Part shown: piece by piece, positions 8,516 to 16,604 of the stretch
How positions within the stretch are numbered: the first letter of the stretch is position 1
Layout: the number at the start of each line of letters is the position of its first letter
NCBI RefSeq assembly: GCF_000247475.1
Contig: NZ_AHZC01000099.1
Coordinates: 1-54,223, forward strand
Origin: Rhizobium sp. PDO1-076
GTDB taxonomy: Bacteria; Pseudomonadota; Alphaproteobacteria; Rhizobiales; Rhizobiaceae
Length of the DNA stretch: 54,223 nucleotides
Direction: 5' to 3'
The notes under the pieces: model-generated
The model's database searches: none
Told to the model about the DNA's origin: nothing
What the model saw: only the letters and a program-made list of their open reading frames with translations
Translations under genes and position numbers: made by a program

Positions 8516-10858
8516 CTAGCGCTCAGAGGGTGTGAGGAATTCCTCCGGCGGTTCAAATGCCCGCAACTTTGGCAGGGGATTATTGAAGCGTTCGATCCTG
8601 ACCGTTGTCAATTGGCCGGTGCAACCCTGCGCCAAGGCGGATGTGCCGATGTCGCGGGTGAGCACATTCGGATTGCCGTGCACGCAGAGCGGTTTTTCCT
8701 CGCGGGGATCTTCCGGATCATACCACGCGCCGGTCGGCAGTTGCACGACGCCTCCCCGGATGCCCTCGGAGAGGCGGACGGTGGCGAGGCAGGCGCCGCG
8801 GGCGTTCGAAAGCTTCAAGATGTCGCCTTCGGAGATCCCGTCTTTTGCCGCATCCTGCGGGTTCATGGTGAGGACTTCCCGTCCATGATGCTTGGCCGCC
8901 GCGCTGTGGTCGCCGAAATCGAGCTGGCTGTGAAGCCGGGTGCGCGGCTGGTTGGAGATTAGGACATAGGGCGTCTCGGCACTCGGCACATAAGGCTGGC
9001 CGAGCCAGGTTGGATGGCCCGGGCAATCGGCTTCGCCGAAGCTGGCGATTGTCTGTGAATAGATCTCGAGCCGGCCGCTCGGTGTTGTCAGCGGATGGGT
9101 GTCTGGAGCTTCGCGGAAGGCGCGCAAATAGCCGCCGTCATCCGGCTTCTGCGGCAGGACGAGCCCCTCGCTTTCAAAGAAGGCATCGAAGTTCGGGGCA
9201 GGCAGGCCGTTTTCGGCAAGTGCCTGCCGGGTTGGTTCGTAGAGATGGACGAGCCATTCGCGGACTGTGCGGCCCTCGGTGAAGGCTTGGCCCGCGCCGA
9301 GACGTTCGCTGAGGTCGGCGAAGATCGCGTAGTCGTCTCGTGCCTGCCCGTGTGGGTTGGCGACGGCATGCATGGGGATCAGCAGCGGATCGTTTGAACT
9401 GGCGCCGATGTCTTGCCGCTCCAGCGTCATGGTCGCGGGCAAAACGATGTCGGCATGGCGGGCGGTTGCTGTCCAGGCACTTTCATGGACGACCATTGTA
9501 TCGAGTTTCGCAAGGGCCTGGCGCAGGCGGTTGAGGTCCTGATGATGATGGAAGGGGTTTCCGCCGGCCCAGTAGACCAACTTGATTGTCGGGTAGGTCC
9601 GGGTTTCGCCGTTGAAGCGATAGGTCTCTCCCGGATGGAGAAGCATGTCGGCGATGCGTGCGACCGGGATGTAGTCGCGGATTGGGTTCCGGCACTGCGG
9701 AAAGGTCGGGATTGGCACGTCGTTGGTGCGACGCCCGTAATAGGCGATGGCGCCGAGCGCATAGGCATAACCGCCGCCGGGCAAGCCGATCTGGCCGAGG
9801 GCGGCACTGAGCACCATGCCCATCCAGACGGGCTGTTCGCCATGTTCTGCGCGTTGAAGCGCGTGGGCGACGACCATCAGTGAGCGTTTTCCAGCAAGGC
9901 GTCTGGCGAGTGACACGATATCCGCGGCTGCGATTCCGGTGATCGGAGCGGCCCATTCAGCATCCTTCGGCAGCCCATCCGTTTCTCCCAGCAGATAACG
10001 CTCGAAGATCGGCCAGCCCGTGGTGTAGCGATCGAGGAAGGCGCGGTCGTGTCTTTCCTCGACAACAAGCGTATGGACAAGCGCCATCATCAGTGCCGTG
10101 TCGCTGCCGGGCACGCAAGGCAGCCATGTCGCGCCGACTTCGTCCGGGAGATCCGCGCGCAAGGGGCTGGCGAGGACGAATTCGCAGCCTCGATCGGCCG
10201 CTTGTTGCATTGCACCCCGCTCGACATGCCGGCTGACGCCACCGCCGGCGACCATGGCATTTTTCAGCGCCATGCCGCCGAAGGCGAGTACGATGTCGGT
10301 GTGTTCAGCGACTTGCTCCCAGGTTACGTTGCGCTTCGTCAGCCCTTCATAATCACCCATGATGTGCGGGATCAGTACTTGTGAGGCACCGGAGGAATAG
10401 CTCGTGACCGAGCCTACATAGCCGCCGCAGGCGATAGTCAGAAAACGATGGATCTGGCTCTGGGCATGGTGAAAACGACCGGCACTCGCCCATCCATAGG
10501 AACCGCCGAAGATGCCGCCGGGGCCAGCGACGTCGCGGACGCGGCGAAGTTCCGCCGCCAGCAGGTCCAGCGCCGTCTCCCAAGACACTGAAACAAACTC
10601 GTCGCGTCCACGCATCTGGTCCGGACCTGGGCCGTTTTCCAGCCAGCCCTTGCGGACCATCGGATGGGTGATCCTCGCCCGGTGCCTGAGTGCTGCCGGA
10701 AAGTTGTCGATGATCTGGTTGGGGTCTGGGTCGTCAGGGTGCGGTTTGACCTCGAGGCGGCCGTCGACCATCCGTGCCGAAAACACCCCCCAATGGGAGG
10801 AGTGCGGCCTGAAGCCGTCGGTGTCTCGCTCTTCTCTTGTCGTGTCGTTTCCTGCCAA
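8516..10858 (-). CDS. Cytoplasmic molybdopterin S-oxide reductase (BisC/DMSO reductase family)
   Basis: 780-residue bis-MGD molybdoenzyme. It starts FRPHSSHWGVFSARM, as biotin sulfoxide and DMSO/TMAO reductases do, and has the MGD-binding segment GGSYGWASAGRFHHAQSQ. The likely Mo ligand is Ser155 in SYSSGAS. Tyr121 and Trp123 match the active-site Tyr/Trp of DMSO reductase and BisC; TMAO reductases lack that Tyr, so an S-oxide substrate is favoured. No twin-arginine leader, so it is probably cytoplasmic like BisC. Substrate (biotin, methionine or other sulfoxide) cannot be read from sequence. The frame begins at a TTG (10858); the next in-frame ATG is residue 30, too late for the conserved start. 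A decayed 5' copy lies at 14230-14530. Confidence 0.85.
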   Translation of the reverse strand: MAGNDTTREERDTDGFRPHSSHWGVFSARMVDGRLEVKPHPDDPDPNQIIDNFPAALRHRARITHPMVRKGWLENGPGPDQMRGRDEFVSVSWETALDLLAAELRRVRDVAGPGGIFGGSYGWASAGRFHHAQSQIHRFLTIACGGYVGSVTSYSSGASQVLIPHIMGDYEGLTKRNVTWEQVAEHTDIVLAFGGMALKNAMVAGGGVSRHVERGAMQQAADRGCEFVLASPLRADLPDEVGATWLPCVPGSDTALMMALVHTLVVEERHDRAFLDRYTTGWPIFERYLLGETDGLPKDAEWAAPITGIAAADIVSLARRLAGKRSLMVVAHALQRAEHGEQPVWMGMVLSAALGQIGLPGGGYAYALGAIAYYGRRTNDVPIPTFPQCRNPIRDYIPVARIADMLLHPGETYRFNGETRTYPTIKLVYWAGGNPFHHHQDLNRLRQALAKLDTMVVHESAWTATARHADIVLPATMTLERQDIGASSNDPLLIPMHAVANPHGQARDDYAIFADLSERLGAGQAFTEGRTVREWLVHLYEPTRQALAENGLPAPNFDAFFESEGLVLPQKPDDGGYLRAFREAPDTHPLTTPSGRLEIYSQTIASFGEADCPGHPTWLGQPYVPSAETPYVLISNQPRTRLHSQLDFGDHSAAAKHHGREVLTMNPQDAAKDGISEGDILKLSNARGACLATVRLSEGIRGGVVQLPTGAWYDPEDPREEKPLCVHGNPNVLTRDIGTSALAQGCTGQLTTVRIERFNNPLPKLRAFEPPEEFLTPSER

Positions 10859-10917
10859 ATGCGTCCATCCCGGATCGGGTCGACAAGAGCGAGTGGCCTG
10901 TCTGGACCCTGTATGTT

Positions 10918-11275
10918 TCAGGTGGGCATGATGATCTTGCCCGGTGTCATGATGTCGATTGAATCGATGGCGTGATTGATCACCATCATCAATTCCACAG
11001 CTCGCAAACTCCTCGTGCCGATCATCGATCTAGTTCCGATGCCATGCTCGCGGTCGAGATTTCGCGGAGCGACAAGGCCTCTTGCGCCATCTTCTTTTTG
11101 ATCGCGGCGACCTTGGCCAGTTACTCGCCTTTGCCCTGATCGATTGCAAAGACAAGGTTATAATTTCTATCGCCGACATGGCCGAGGATGGCAGAAGGGG
11201 CGGGGCAATGCGGCAGCAGCCCCCGGCTGAAAAGGACAGACTCGCCGACGAGACAGATACGCGGACATCTTGGGC
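10918..11275 (-). pseudogene. Decayed 3' end of a GlcD-type FAD oxidase
   Basis: This stretch aligns by eye with the 3' end of the intact FAD oxidase at 14587-15963. Read on the minus strand, the end gives DIMTPGKIIMPT and a stop where the intact gene gives DIMNPGKILPA and a stop. Further on, near-identical blocks occur (for example the bases around 11089-11115 and those around 14763-14792). Frameshifts break the reading frame and the 5' two thirds are missing. It sits just upstream of the intact molybdoenzyme, in the same relative order as the intact FAD oxidase and the molybdoenzyme remnant at 14230-14530. Similarity beyond about 11275 is doubtful. Confidence 0.85.
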
Positions 11276-11440
11276 TCAACTGGCCGTCCTCGACACCGCT
11301 GCTGCATCGACATTTCCCGCAGCGGTGAAGCCCATCACCTCGAGATCGAGGTTGCGCTCCAAGCCTGTGTCGTCGTCGGTGGTCGACTCAGATTCCATCC
11401 GACCGGCTGGTTGATCTTTGTATGTTCCGGCAATTTCACA

Positions 11441-12898
11441 TCAATCATGTGTGCTAATTTCGATGATGCGAACGGGGCGCACTGTGGTTCTAAGAATAGT
11501 CTCGACGATACACGTGGCCTGAGCCGCTATCTCGGGAACACCGGTGATTTCCCCAAACGTACCGCGTGTGAGAGGGCCTGCAATCATCAGTGATGCCTGA
11601 GGCCTTCCACCACGTGATATGGCGCGGCAGTGCTTGTCACATGCGATGCCGAGACCAAGTGAATCGGGCTGGAGGGTGCCGCTGGTTGCCAGGTCTTTCA
11701 AGAAACCCTGGTAGTCCAGGACATTCTTCTGGTCTGGACCTGTCGCCACGACAATGCGATCAACCTGGAGCTTCTGCACGGCGGAGGGCTTCGCGCCTTT
11801 TATTTCCACGCAGATTTTGTCCTCAGGCATCCGCACTGATTTAAGATGGCCGGTTATAAATGACAGAGTCGGCAGATTATTTTCTTCCCTCAGGAGCGCT
11901 TCTATCTGCGGAGGCATCCGAAACCGATGCACTTCGTACCATCGGCGTAGGTGGCGCAGGACACGCGCCTGCTCTGATGCCTGCATACGCATCCATAGCG
12001 GCTGCCCCTGGTGCCGCAGTGCATCCATGACACTCTGCCACGGCATTCCCTGGTCCGTCACTTGCTGGACCAAGTGACGGATTCGCTTTAGCACCTCTCG
12101 GGCCGTCGGCCTTTCGAGATCAAAATCACCAAAGGGAGTGAAATCGCCACCTGCCTGCTTGCGCGGCAAAAGACCGGTACGTGACAGTATCGATATTTGG
12201 CCCTTATGGTGTCTTGATCTGAGCGACGCTAAAGCGTCAAGCGATGTCAGTCCGGCGCCGACGATCAGGACGTGCTCGTTCGCATCGATTTGGCTTTCAG
12301 CAATTTCTGCCGCCCCGATACAACGTTTCGTTCCCACGAGTCGTGCGGGAACCTGATCGGGAATTTTTGAGGGTGCATGTCCGGTCGCAATGACAACCAC
12401 ATCGGCGGTAACGACCGTTCCCTTGTCACCTGTCAGGATCCATTCGTTTGATTTGCGATCCAGTCGAACAAGCTGCTCACGAACATGGCGGATTTGCCCA
12501 GTTTCAACTTTAGGCTGGAGCAGGCTGTCCATGAACGCACCAAAGTCACGGCGTCTGGCAAACGTGCCGCCGCTGGTGATTGATGCGACATCAATAGAGA
12601 GGCGACCCGTTGCCTCAAGCCAGGACGAAAACGCTCCAGGGTCTCCAGGTACCGCGCGCATGCGATGCGCCGCAACGTTAAGTCTAAGGCTGGCGTCATC
12701 GGTTGAGTACGCAAGGCCAGCGCCAAGGCTAGCCCTCGGTTCAAAAATCGCGATTTGATCGACGCTCTCATGGCTGCGATTCGCGAGATGAAACGCAATG
12801 ATAGCGCCAGTGTATCCACCGCCGATAATCGCTACCCGCGTCTGTGCTGAATGGCGCGACCTGGACTGCTGTGGATCGGGCATGGTGATGCGCAGCAT
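11441..12898 (-). CDS. FAD/NAD(P)-binding oxidoreductase (YdhS-like)
   Basis: 485-residue protein with an N-terminal dinucleotide-binding motif RVAIIGGGYTGAIIAFHL, a second Rossmann motif VLIVGAGLTSLDALASL near residue 210, and the GLAYSTDDASLRLNVAA segment typical of the NAD_binding_9 group of uncharacterised FAD/NAD(P)-binding proteins. Reaction and partners are unknown for this group. The start at 12898 is chosen because GGAGG lies 6 bases upstream; an in-frame ATG at 12883 is the alternative. A TCTA-N9-TAGA element lies 22 bases upstream, linking it to the other operons here. It lies between the two copies of the FAD-oxidase/molybdoenzyme junction. Confidence 0.75.
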   Translation of the reverse strand: MLRITMPDPQQSRSRHSAQTRVAIIGGGYTGAIIAFHLANRSHESVDQIAIFEPRASLGAGLAYSTDDASLRLNVAAHRMRAVPGDPGAFSSWLEATGRLSIDVASITSGGTFARRRDFGAFMDSLLQPKVETGQIRHVREQLVRLDRKSNEWILTGDKGTVVTADVVVIATGHAPSKIPDQVPARLVGTKRCIGAAEIAESQIDANEHVLIVGAGLTSLDALASLRSRHHKGQISILSRTGLLPRKQAGGDFTPFGDFDLERPTAREVLKRIRHLVQQVTDQGMPWQSVMDALRHQGQPLWMRMQASEQARVLRHLRRWYEVHRFRMPPQIEALLREENNLPTLSFITGHLKSVRMPEDKICVEIKGAKPSAVQKLQVDRIVVATGPDQKNVLDYQGFLKDLATSGTLQPDSLGLGIACDKHCRAISRGGRPQASLMIAGPLTRGTFGEITGVPEIAAQATCIVETILRTTVRPVRIIEISTHD

Positions 12899-12920
12899 GA
12901 TCTTCCTCCATCAATCAATA

Positions 12921-12937
12921 TCTATATATTAAGTAGA
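12921..12937 (-). promoter_or_regulatory. Candidate operator, TCTA-N9-TAGA (site 1)
   Basis: TCTATATATTAAGTAGA is a perfect match to the TCTA-N9-TAGA pattern seen upstream of most operons in this window. It ends 22 bases from the start of the YdhS-like gene and just upstream of its ribosome-binding site, so it must overlap the transcription start region. Confidence 0.6.
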
Positions 12938-13067
12938 TTATTGAGATTGTCTAGCTTCACTTTGCCTTCACAACGGTGATTTGCCCGACCAGATGGGCAC
13001 GACTTCCGTATTTCGGCGGCATAGCGGGTATCAGAATGGATGGGGGAACTGGTGGTTCGGCGGACAT

Positions 13068-13084
13068 TGTGAGAGGCTCTCACA
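13068..13084. repeat. Perfect 17-bp palindrome
   Basis: TGTGAGAG-G-CTCTCACA is perfectly self-complementary around one central base. It lies between two divergent genes, 136 bases upstream of the small gene at 13220. It could be a regulator-binding site or a short hairpin; nothing in the window tells which. Confidence 0.5.
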
Positions 13085-13219
13085 GGAAGATGCCATTTTC
13101 TCAGTGGTGATACATATGATCAATATCAAAATGGATCAGCTCTGGATCATCGCGTCGCACTCCGCGTGAAACCAATCTTCACTTCAGGACTTAAAGAGCT
13201 GAGAAAACAGGAGCGACGC

Positions 13220-13501
13220 ATGGCGAAATGGACGTTGGTCAAGAACGAAGGCAGTATTGAAGTTTGTCAATGGGAGCTTCCCGGCGAGCTTACAGAACCC
13301 CAGGTTGAGGAAATTGTCCGGCGTATGGTTTGCAAGGTTCTATCCGATGACGAAATCATAATTTCGTCTCTTCCACTCGGCGACCCCAAACGATACATCC
13401 TGTTGGATAGAAACGAGGATCCAGGACTGATCCGGATGGGAGAAAACCCATCCATCCATATGGGCGAAAACCCGTTCTATGTTGCGACATACTCAGATTG
13501 A
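13220..13501 (+). CDS. Small protein of unknown function
   Basis: 93-residue soluble, acidic protein starting MAKWTLVKNEGSIEVCQWE. I do not recognise it. The coding frame looks real: an ATG 6 bases after a GGAG box, balanced codon use, and a self-consistent composition rich in Glu/Asp/Ile. Near the C terminus the segment MGENPSIHMGENPF repeats MGENP within ten residues, mirrored by a short near-repeat in the DNA. No signal peptide, membrane helix or metal motif is visible. It lies alone on the plus strand between minus-strand genes, within the segment flanked by the duplicated FAD-oxidase/molybdoenzyme junctions. The frame is open upstream to 13166, but that extension lacks a ribosome-binding site. 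Confidence 0.6.
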   Translation: MAKWTLVKNEGSIEVCQWELPGELTEPQVEEIVRRMVCKVLSDDEIIISSLPLGDPKRYILLDRNEDPGLIRMGENPSIHMGENPFYVATYSD

Positions 13502-13593
13502 TTTGGACGGAGGTAGTGTCGGCGGTCATCGTTGGGACTACCGTCCAGCCAGCCCAATATGTGTTGGCCCGAGCAATGCAATATCTGCCAACC

Positions 13594-13995
13594 TTAGTAA
13601 CCCGGCAAAGCTTCGACGAGCTTCCTTTGCGCTGCCGCGAAGATATGTGCTCTGGAGACAATCGCCAGTCCAGTCATTCCGGTAACAATTCCTCGGCAAA
13701 GGTCATCCAGGGCATCCATGTGACATTGTGGAGACCGTGGGTCGTCTCGCGTGTGGTCCCGCTGCGCGTTAAACAGATCGGTGGCAAAAAGGACGTGCAA
13801 CTCGGCCACCGTCAATCCCTGCACTGGGTGTGCCAGTACAACCACAGCAACTTTTCCGCAGTTCCTGTTCCGGACTCGTTGCCAGAGAAAATAGTTTCTG
13901 GGCGTAGCGAGGCGTATCATCCATCCCCTTTGCGCCATATCCGCTATCCAGAGCGCTAGATGGGGACTTAGCGCTTCTGATGGACGCCATGCAGA
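13594..13995 (-). pseudogene. Possible C-terminal remnant of a LysR-type regulator
   Basis: The minus-strand frame ends with a stretch of the form DDLCRGIVTGMTGLAIVSRA followed shortly by KLVEALPGY. That matches the usual end of LysR-family effector domains (a G-x-G-I-A segment, a variable loop, then LV-x-x-LP). Upstream residues do not form a recognisable LysR domain and there is no helix-turn-helix, so if the match is real this is a broken gene. The region sits in the apparently rearranged stretch between the duplicated junctions. The frame remains open to 14184, but that part looks random. Confidence 0.35.
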
Positions 13996-14229
13996 CGTCG
14001 TAAGATAAAGCAATATTTTTAAACCGAAAGGAGGAGGGGACACCTGACTACCGGGCTTCACTCTTGTCATTTCAGCTGCTCTCCTGCTTCCAAACCTGGA
14101 TTGCTTGCCGAGAAAACGGGCCTGCCTCCAGCACAGTCGGCGCGACCTGCACCGAAAAATGCTGCTGCCCTGCTCCTTTGTCAATATTTCCTATAGGTTT
14201 AGTATTGCATGCTAGGTGCGAGCGCCGCT

Positions 14230-14530
14230 GGACGAGTGCACCGCGTCCAGGTCTCGGTCCGCGTTGCCGAGCGGCGTTCCGCGGTCGGCAGGTCGTCGGG
14301 ACACGGTCCGCCAGCCAGCCTTGCGGATCATACCATGGTTCACCCTTGCACTGTGTCTGAGTCTGCCGGAAAGTCGGCGATGATACGATCGGGGGCGGGT
14401 CGTCAGGGTTCGGTTTGACCGCAACTTGCCTGTCGTGCATGCGTGCCGAGAACCAGCCACAATGGAAGGAGTGCGGCCGGAAGCCGTCGGTGTCACGCGA
14501 TTTCTGCTCGTGTTTTTCTCGGCAATGCGC
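14230..14530 (-). pseudogene. Decayed 5' end of a BisC-type molybdoenzyme gene
   Basis: Read on the minus strand this region carries remnants of the N terminus of the molybdoenzyme encoded at 8516-10858. The segment MHDRQVAVKPNPDDPPP corresponds to MVDGRLEVKPHPDDPDP in the intact protein, and GWLADRVP follows where the intact gene has GWLENGP. At the DNA level several blocks are nearly the same, such as bases 14345-14418 against about 10685-10750. Small indels put the start and the body in different frames. The rest of the gene is absent. It follows the intact FAD oxidase exactly as the intact molybdoenzyme follows the FAD-oxidase remnant at 10918. Confidence 0.85.
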
Positions 14531-14586
14531 GTCAAGTCCCGTGTCGGCCCGTCCAGAGCGTGCCAGTTGTCTGAGCCCTGCCTTGG

Positions 14587-15963
14587 TCAGGCGGGCAGGA
14601 TCTTGCCTGGATTCATGATGTCGAGCGGATCGATCGCTTGCTTGATCACCTGCATCAGGTCGACGGCATCGCCGTGTTCTTGGCGCAGATAGTCGATCTT
14701 GCCGGTGCCGATACCGTGTTCACCGGTCGAGGTGCCGCCGAGCTGCAGCGCCTTCTCCACCATCTTCTTGTTGATCGCGGCGACCTTGGCCAGTTCGTCA
14801 GGATTGTCAGGATCAATGGCGAAAACCACGTGGTAGTTCCCGTCGCCAACATGGCCGAGAATGGCGGCGGGTACGGGGCAATCGACCAGCAGTTCGCGGG
14901 TGAAGAGAATGCATTCGCCAAGCGCCGAGACCGGCACGCAGACATCGGACGACCAGCCTCGGGCGTTCGGACGCTGCGAGACGACGGCATAAAAGGCGTT
15001 GTGGCGCGCCTTCCACAGCCGGTTGCGCTCTTCGGGTGAGGTTGCCCAGTCGAAGTCCTGGCCACCGTTGTCTGCCGCGAGCGCCGCGACCTGATCGATC
15101 TGCTCGCGGGTATAGGCGGGTGAGCCGTGGAATTCGAAGGCGAGGGTGTCTTCGACCTTCAAAGACAGCCCGGCATAGCGATTGACCGCAGCGATCAGAC
15201 CGCGATCCATGAATTCCATGCGGGCAACGGGGATGCCGAGCTGGATGACTGCAATTGCCGTGTCTATTGCCCGGTCGATGGTGGGGAAGGAGCAGAGGGC
15301 CGCCGCCGTTGTTTCTGGGATGCCGTGCAGGCGCAGGGTCACCTCGGTGATAATGCCGAGCGTGCCTTCTGCGCCAACGAACAGCCGCGTCAGGTCGTAA
15401 CCGGCGGAGGATTTGCGCGCCCGGCCGCCGGTCTGGATGATCTGGCCACTGGGCAGCACCACCTTCAACGACAGGACATTCTCCCGCATCGTCCCATAAC
15501 GGACGGCATTCGTGCCCGAGGCCCGGGTCGACGCCATGCCGCCGAGCGTGGCATTGGCGCCGGGATCAATGGGAAAGAAAAGACCATGATCGCGCAGCCA
15601 GGTGTTCAACTGTTCACGCGTGACGCCAGCCTCGACCGTGCAGTCGAGGTCCTCGGCGCTCACCCGCAGGACCTTTTCCATGCGGGAAAGGTCGATCGAG
15701 ATGCCGCCACGCACCGCCGACAAATGGCCTTCGAGCGAGGTGCCAGCGCCGAAGGCTATGACCGGCACCTGGTGTGCCGCGCAAAGCCGTACGATCACCG
15801 AGACCTCCTCGGTCGTTTCGGCGAAGACGACGGCATCCGGGAGGGCTGCGGCATGATAGGATTCACCCTGTCCATGCTGCTGGCGTAAGGCGAGCGCCTG
15901 CGAGAAGCGGTCGCCAAAGCGCTCCAGCAAGGTGTCGGTGACAGAGTTTGGCAAGGCGGTCAT
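14587..15963 (-). CDS. FAD-linked 2-hydroxyacid oxidase/dehydrogenase (GlcD/D-lactate dehydrogenase type), copy 1
   Basis: 458-residue VAO/PCMH flavoprotein. FAD-binding motifs are visible: AFGAGTSLEGH, DPGANATLGGMASTRASGTN and SSAGYDLTRLFVGAEGTLG. The C-terminal oxidase domain has GHVGDGNYHVVF and STGEHGIGTGK, the histidine-bearing motifs of GlcD and D-lactate dehydrogenases. The family oxidises D-2-hydroxyacids to 2-oxoacids. The exact substrate is unknown; the sulfur context suggests a sulfur-containing hydroxyacid. It lies 36 bases downstream of the DsbA-like isomerase gene and is probably its operon mate. A paralogue is at 43381-44766 and a decayed 3' copy at 10918-11275. Confidence 0.85.
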   Translation of the reverse strand: MTALPNSVTDTLLERFGDRFSQALALRQQHGQGESYHAAALPDAVVFAETTEEVSVIVRLCAAHQVPVIAFGAGTSLEGHLSAVRGGISIDLSRMEKVLRVSAEDLDCTVEAGVTREQLNTWLRDHGLFFPIDPGANATLGGMASTRASGTNAVRYGTMRENVLSLKVVLPSGQIIQTGGRARKSSAGYDLTRLFVGAEGTLGIITEVTLRLHGIPETTAAALCSFPTIDRAIDTAIAVIQLGIPVARMEFMDRGLIAAVNRYAGLSLKVEDTLAFEFHGSPAYTREQIDQVAALAADNGGQDFDWATSPEERNRLWKARHNAFYAVVSQRPNARGWSSDVCVPVSALGECILFTRELLVDCPVPAAILGHVGDGNYHVVFAIDPDNPDELAKVAAINKKMVEKALQLGGTSTGEHGIGTGKIDYLRQEHGDAVDLMQVIKQAIDPLDIMNPGKILPA

Positions 15964-15999
15964 GCGTCTGCCTCCGAAATAATGTGTATCATGGCGATG

Positions 16000-16602
16000 T
16001 CAGGCGAGGATCGGTTCGCCGGCCAAATGGCGCTCCAGGAATGGCAGGCTATCCTGGCCCCAATAGAGTTCGCCCTCGTAGCGGAAGGTCGGGATGCCGA
16101 AGACGCCGGCCTCTTTGGCGCGCTGGAAATTGGCGTCGAGCACGGCCTGCACATCGGCATCCCCGATGCGGTCTTCGAGGGCCTCGGCATCGAACCCGGC
16201 TTTTGTGACGATTGCCGTACGGAGATCAGCTTTGCCGATATCTTCGGCCCGACCCCACAGGGCTGCCTGCAAAGCCTTGGTCAGGCTGCTCCAGTCGAGA
16301 CCGTCGATCTGCGCGGCAACCACCAGCCGACCGGCAGGGCTTGGATCGGATAGACCCGCGCGATTTTCGAGCGCCAGCGGCTTGTTGCGGAGCGCCGCCC
16401 AGCGGGCGAGGTCGCGGAGCCAGTAGGCACGGCGCGCATCGGGGCGGTTGCGGGAGTAGATTGCCCCGTTTTCCTCGATCAGCTGAATGATGTGCGGGCG
16501 CACCTCCGCCTTGTGGCGGGCGGCAAGATCGAGGAAGGCATCGAAGCCGATATAGGCCCAGGGCGAGCCTACGCTGAAGAAATAGTCGATTGATTTGGTC
16601 AT
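16000..16602 (-). CDS. DsbA-fold isomerase (2-hydroxychromene-2-carboxylate isomerase / GST-kappa type)
   Basis: 200-residue thioredoxin-fold protein. The N terminus IDYFFSVGSPWAYIGFDAF has the serine-containing active-site loop typical of 2-hydroxychromene-2-carboxylate isomerases in place of the CxxC of DsbA. The C terminus GVFGIPTFRYEGELYWGQDS holds the conserved cis-proline and the closing segment of the family. Such enzymes are glutathione-dependent isomerases or transferases. Start chosen at the ATG (16602) directly after the TetR stop; an upstream extension in the same frame reads into tetR. The substrate is unknown; an aromatic or thiol-reactive compound is possible. Confidence 0.75.
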   Translation of the reverse strand: MTKSIDYFFSVGSPWAYIGFDAFLDLAARHKAEVRPHIIQLIEENGAIYSRNRPDARRAYWLRDLARWAALRNKPLALENRAGLSDPSPAGRLVVAAQIDGLDWSSLTKALQAALWGRAEDIGKADLRTAIVTKAGFDAEALEDRIGDADVQAVLDANFQRAKEAGVFGIPTFRYEGELYWGQDSLPFLERHLAGEPILA

Positions 16603-16604
16603 GG

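Larger units (their letters stand above)
12899..13219. other. Intergenic region with AT-rich element and 17-bp palindrome
   Basis: 321 bases between the divergent YdhS-like gene (minus) and the small gene at 13220 (plus). It holds the TCTA-N9-TAGA element at 12921-12937 and a perfect odd palindrome at 13068-13084. No convincing coding frame is seen; a short open frame at 12981-13169 has no ribosome-binding site and no recognisable features. A GGAG box precedes the ATG at 13220. Confidence 0.6.

Noticed and set aside
8501..8962. Plus-strand open frame over the molybdoenzyme 3' end
   Set aside because: Lies opposite conserved molybdoenzyme sequence and has no recognisable features or ribosome-binding site.
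13498..13959. 153-codon plus-strand frame
   Set aside because: No ribosome-binding site, residue composition looks random, and it is opposite the possible LysR remnant.
14190..14206. CCTATAGGTTTAGTATT resembling the regulon element
   Set aside because: Several mismatches, and no convincing intact gene lies downstream on either strand; it may be a decayed site.
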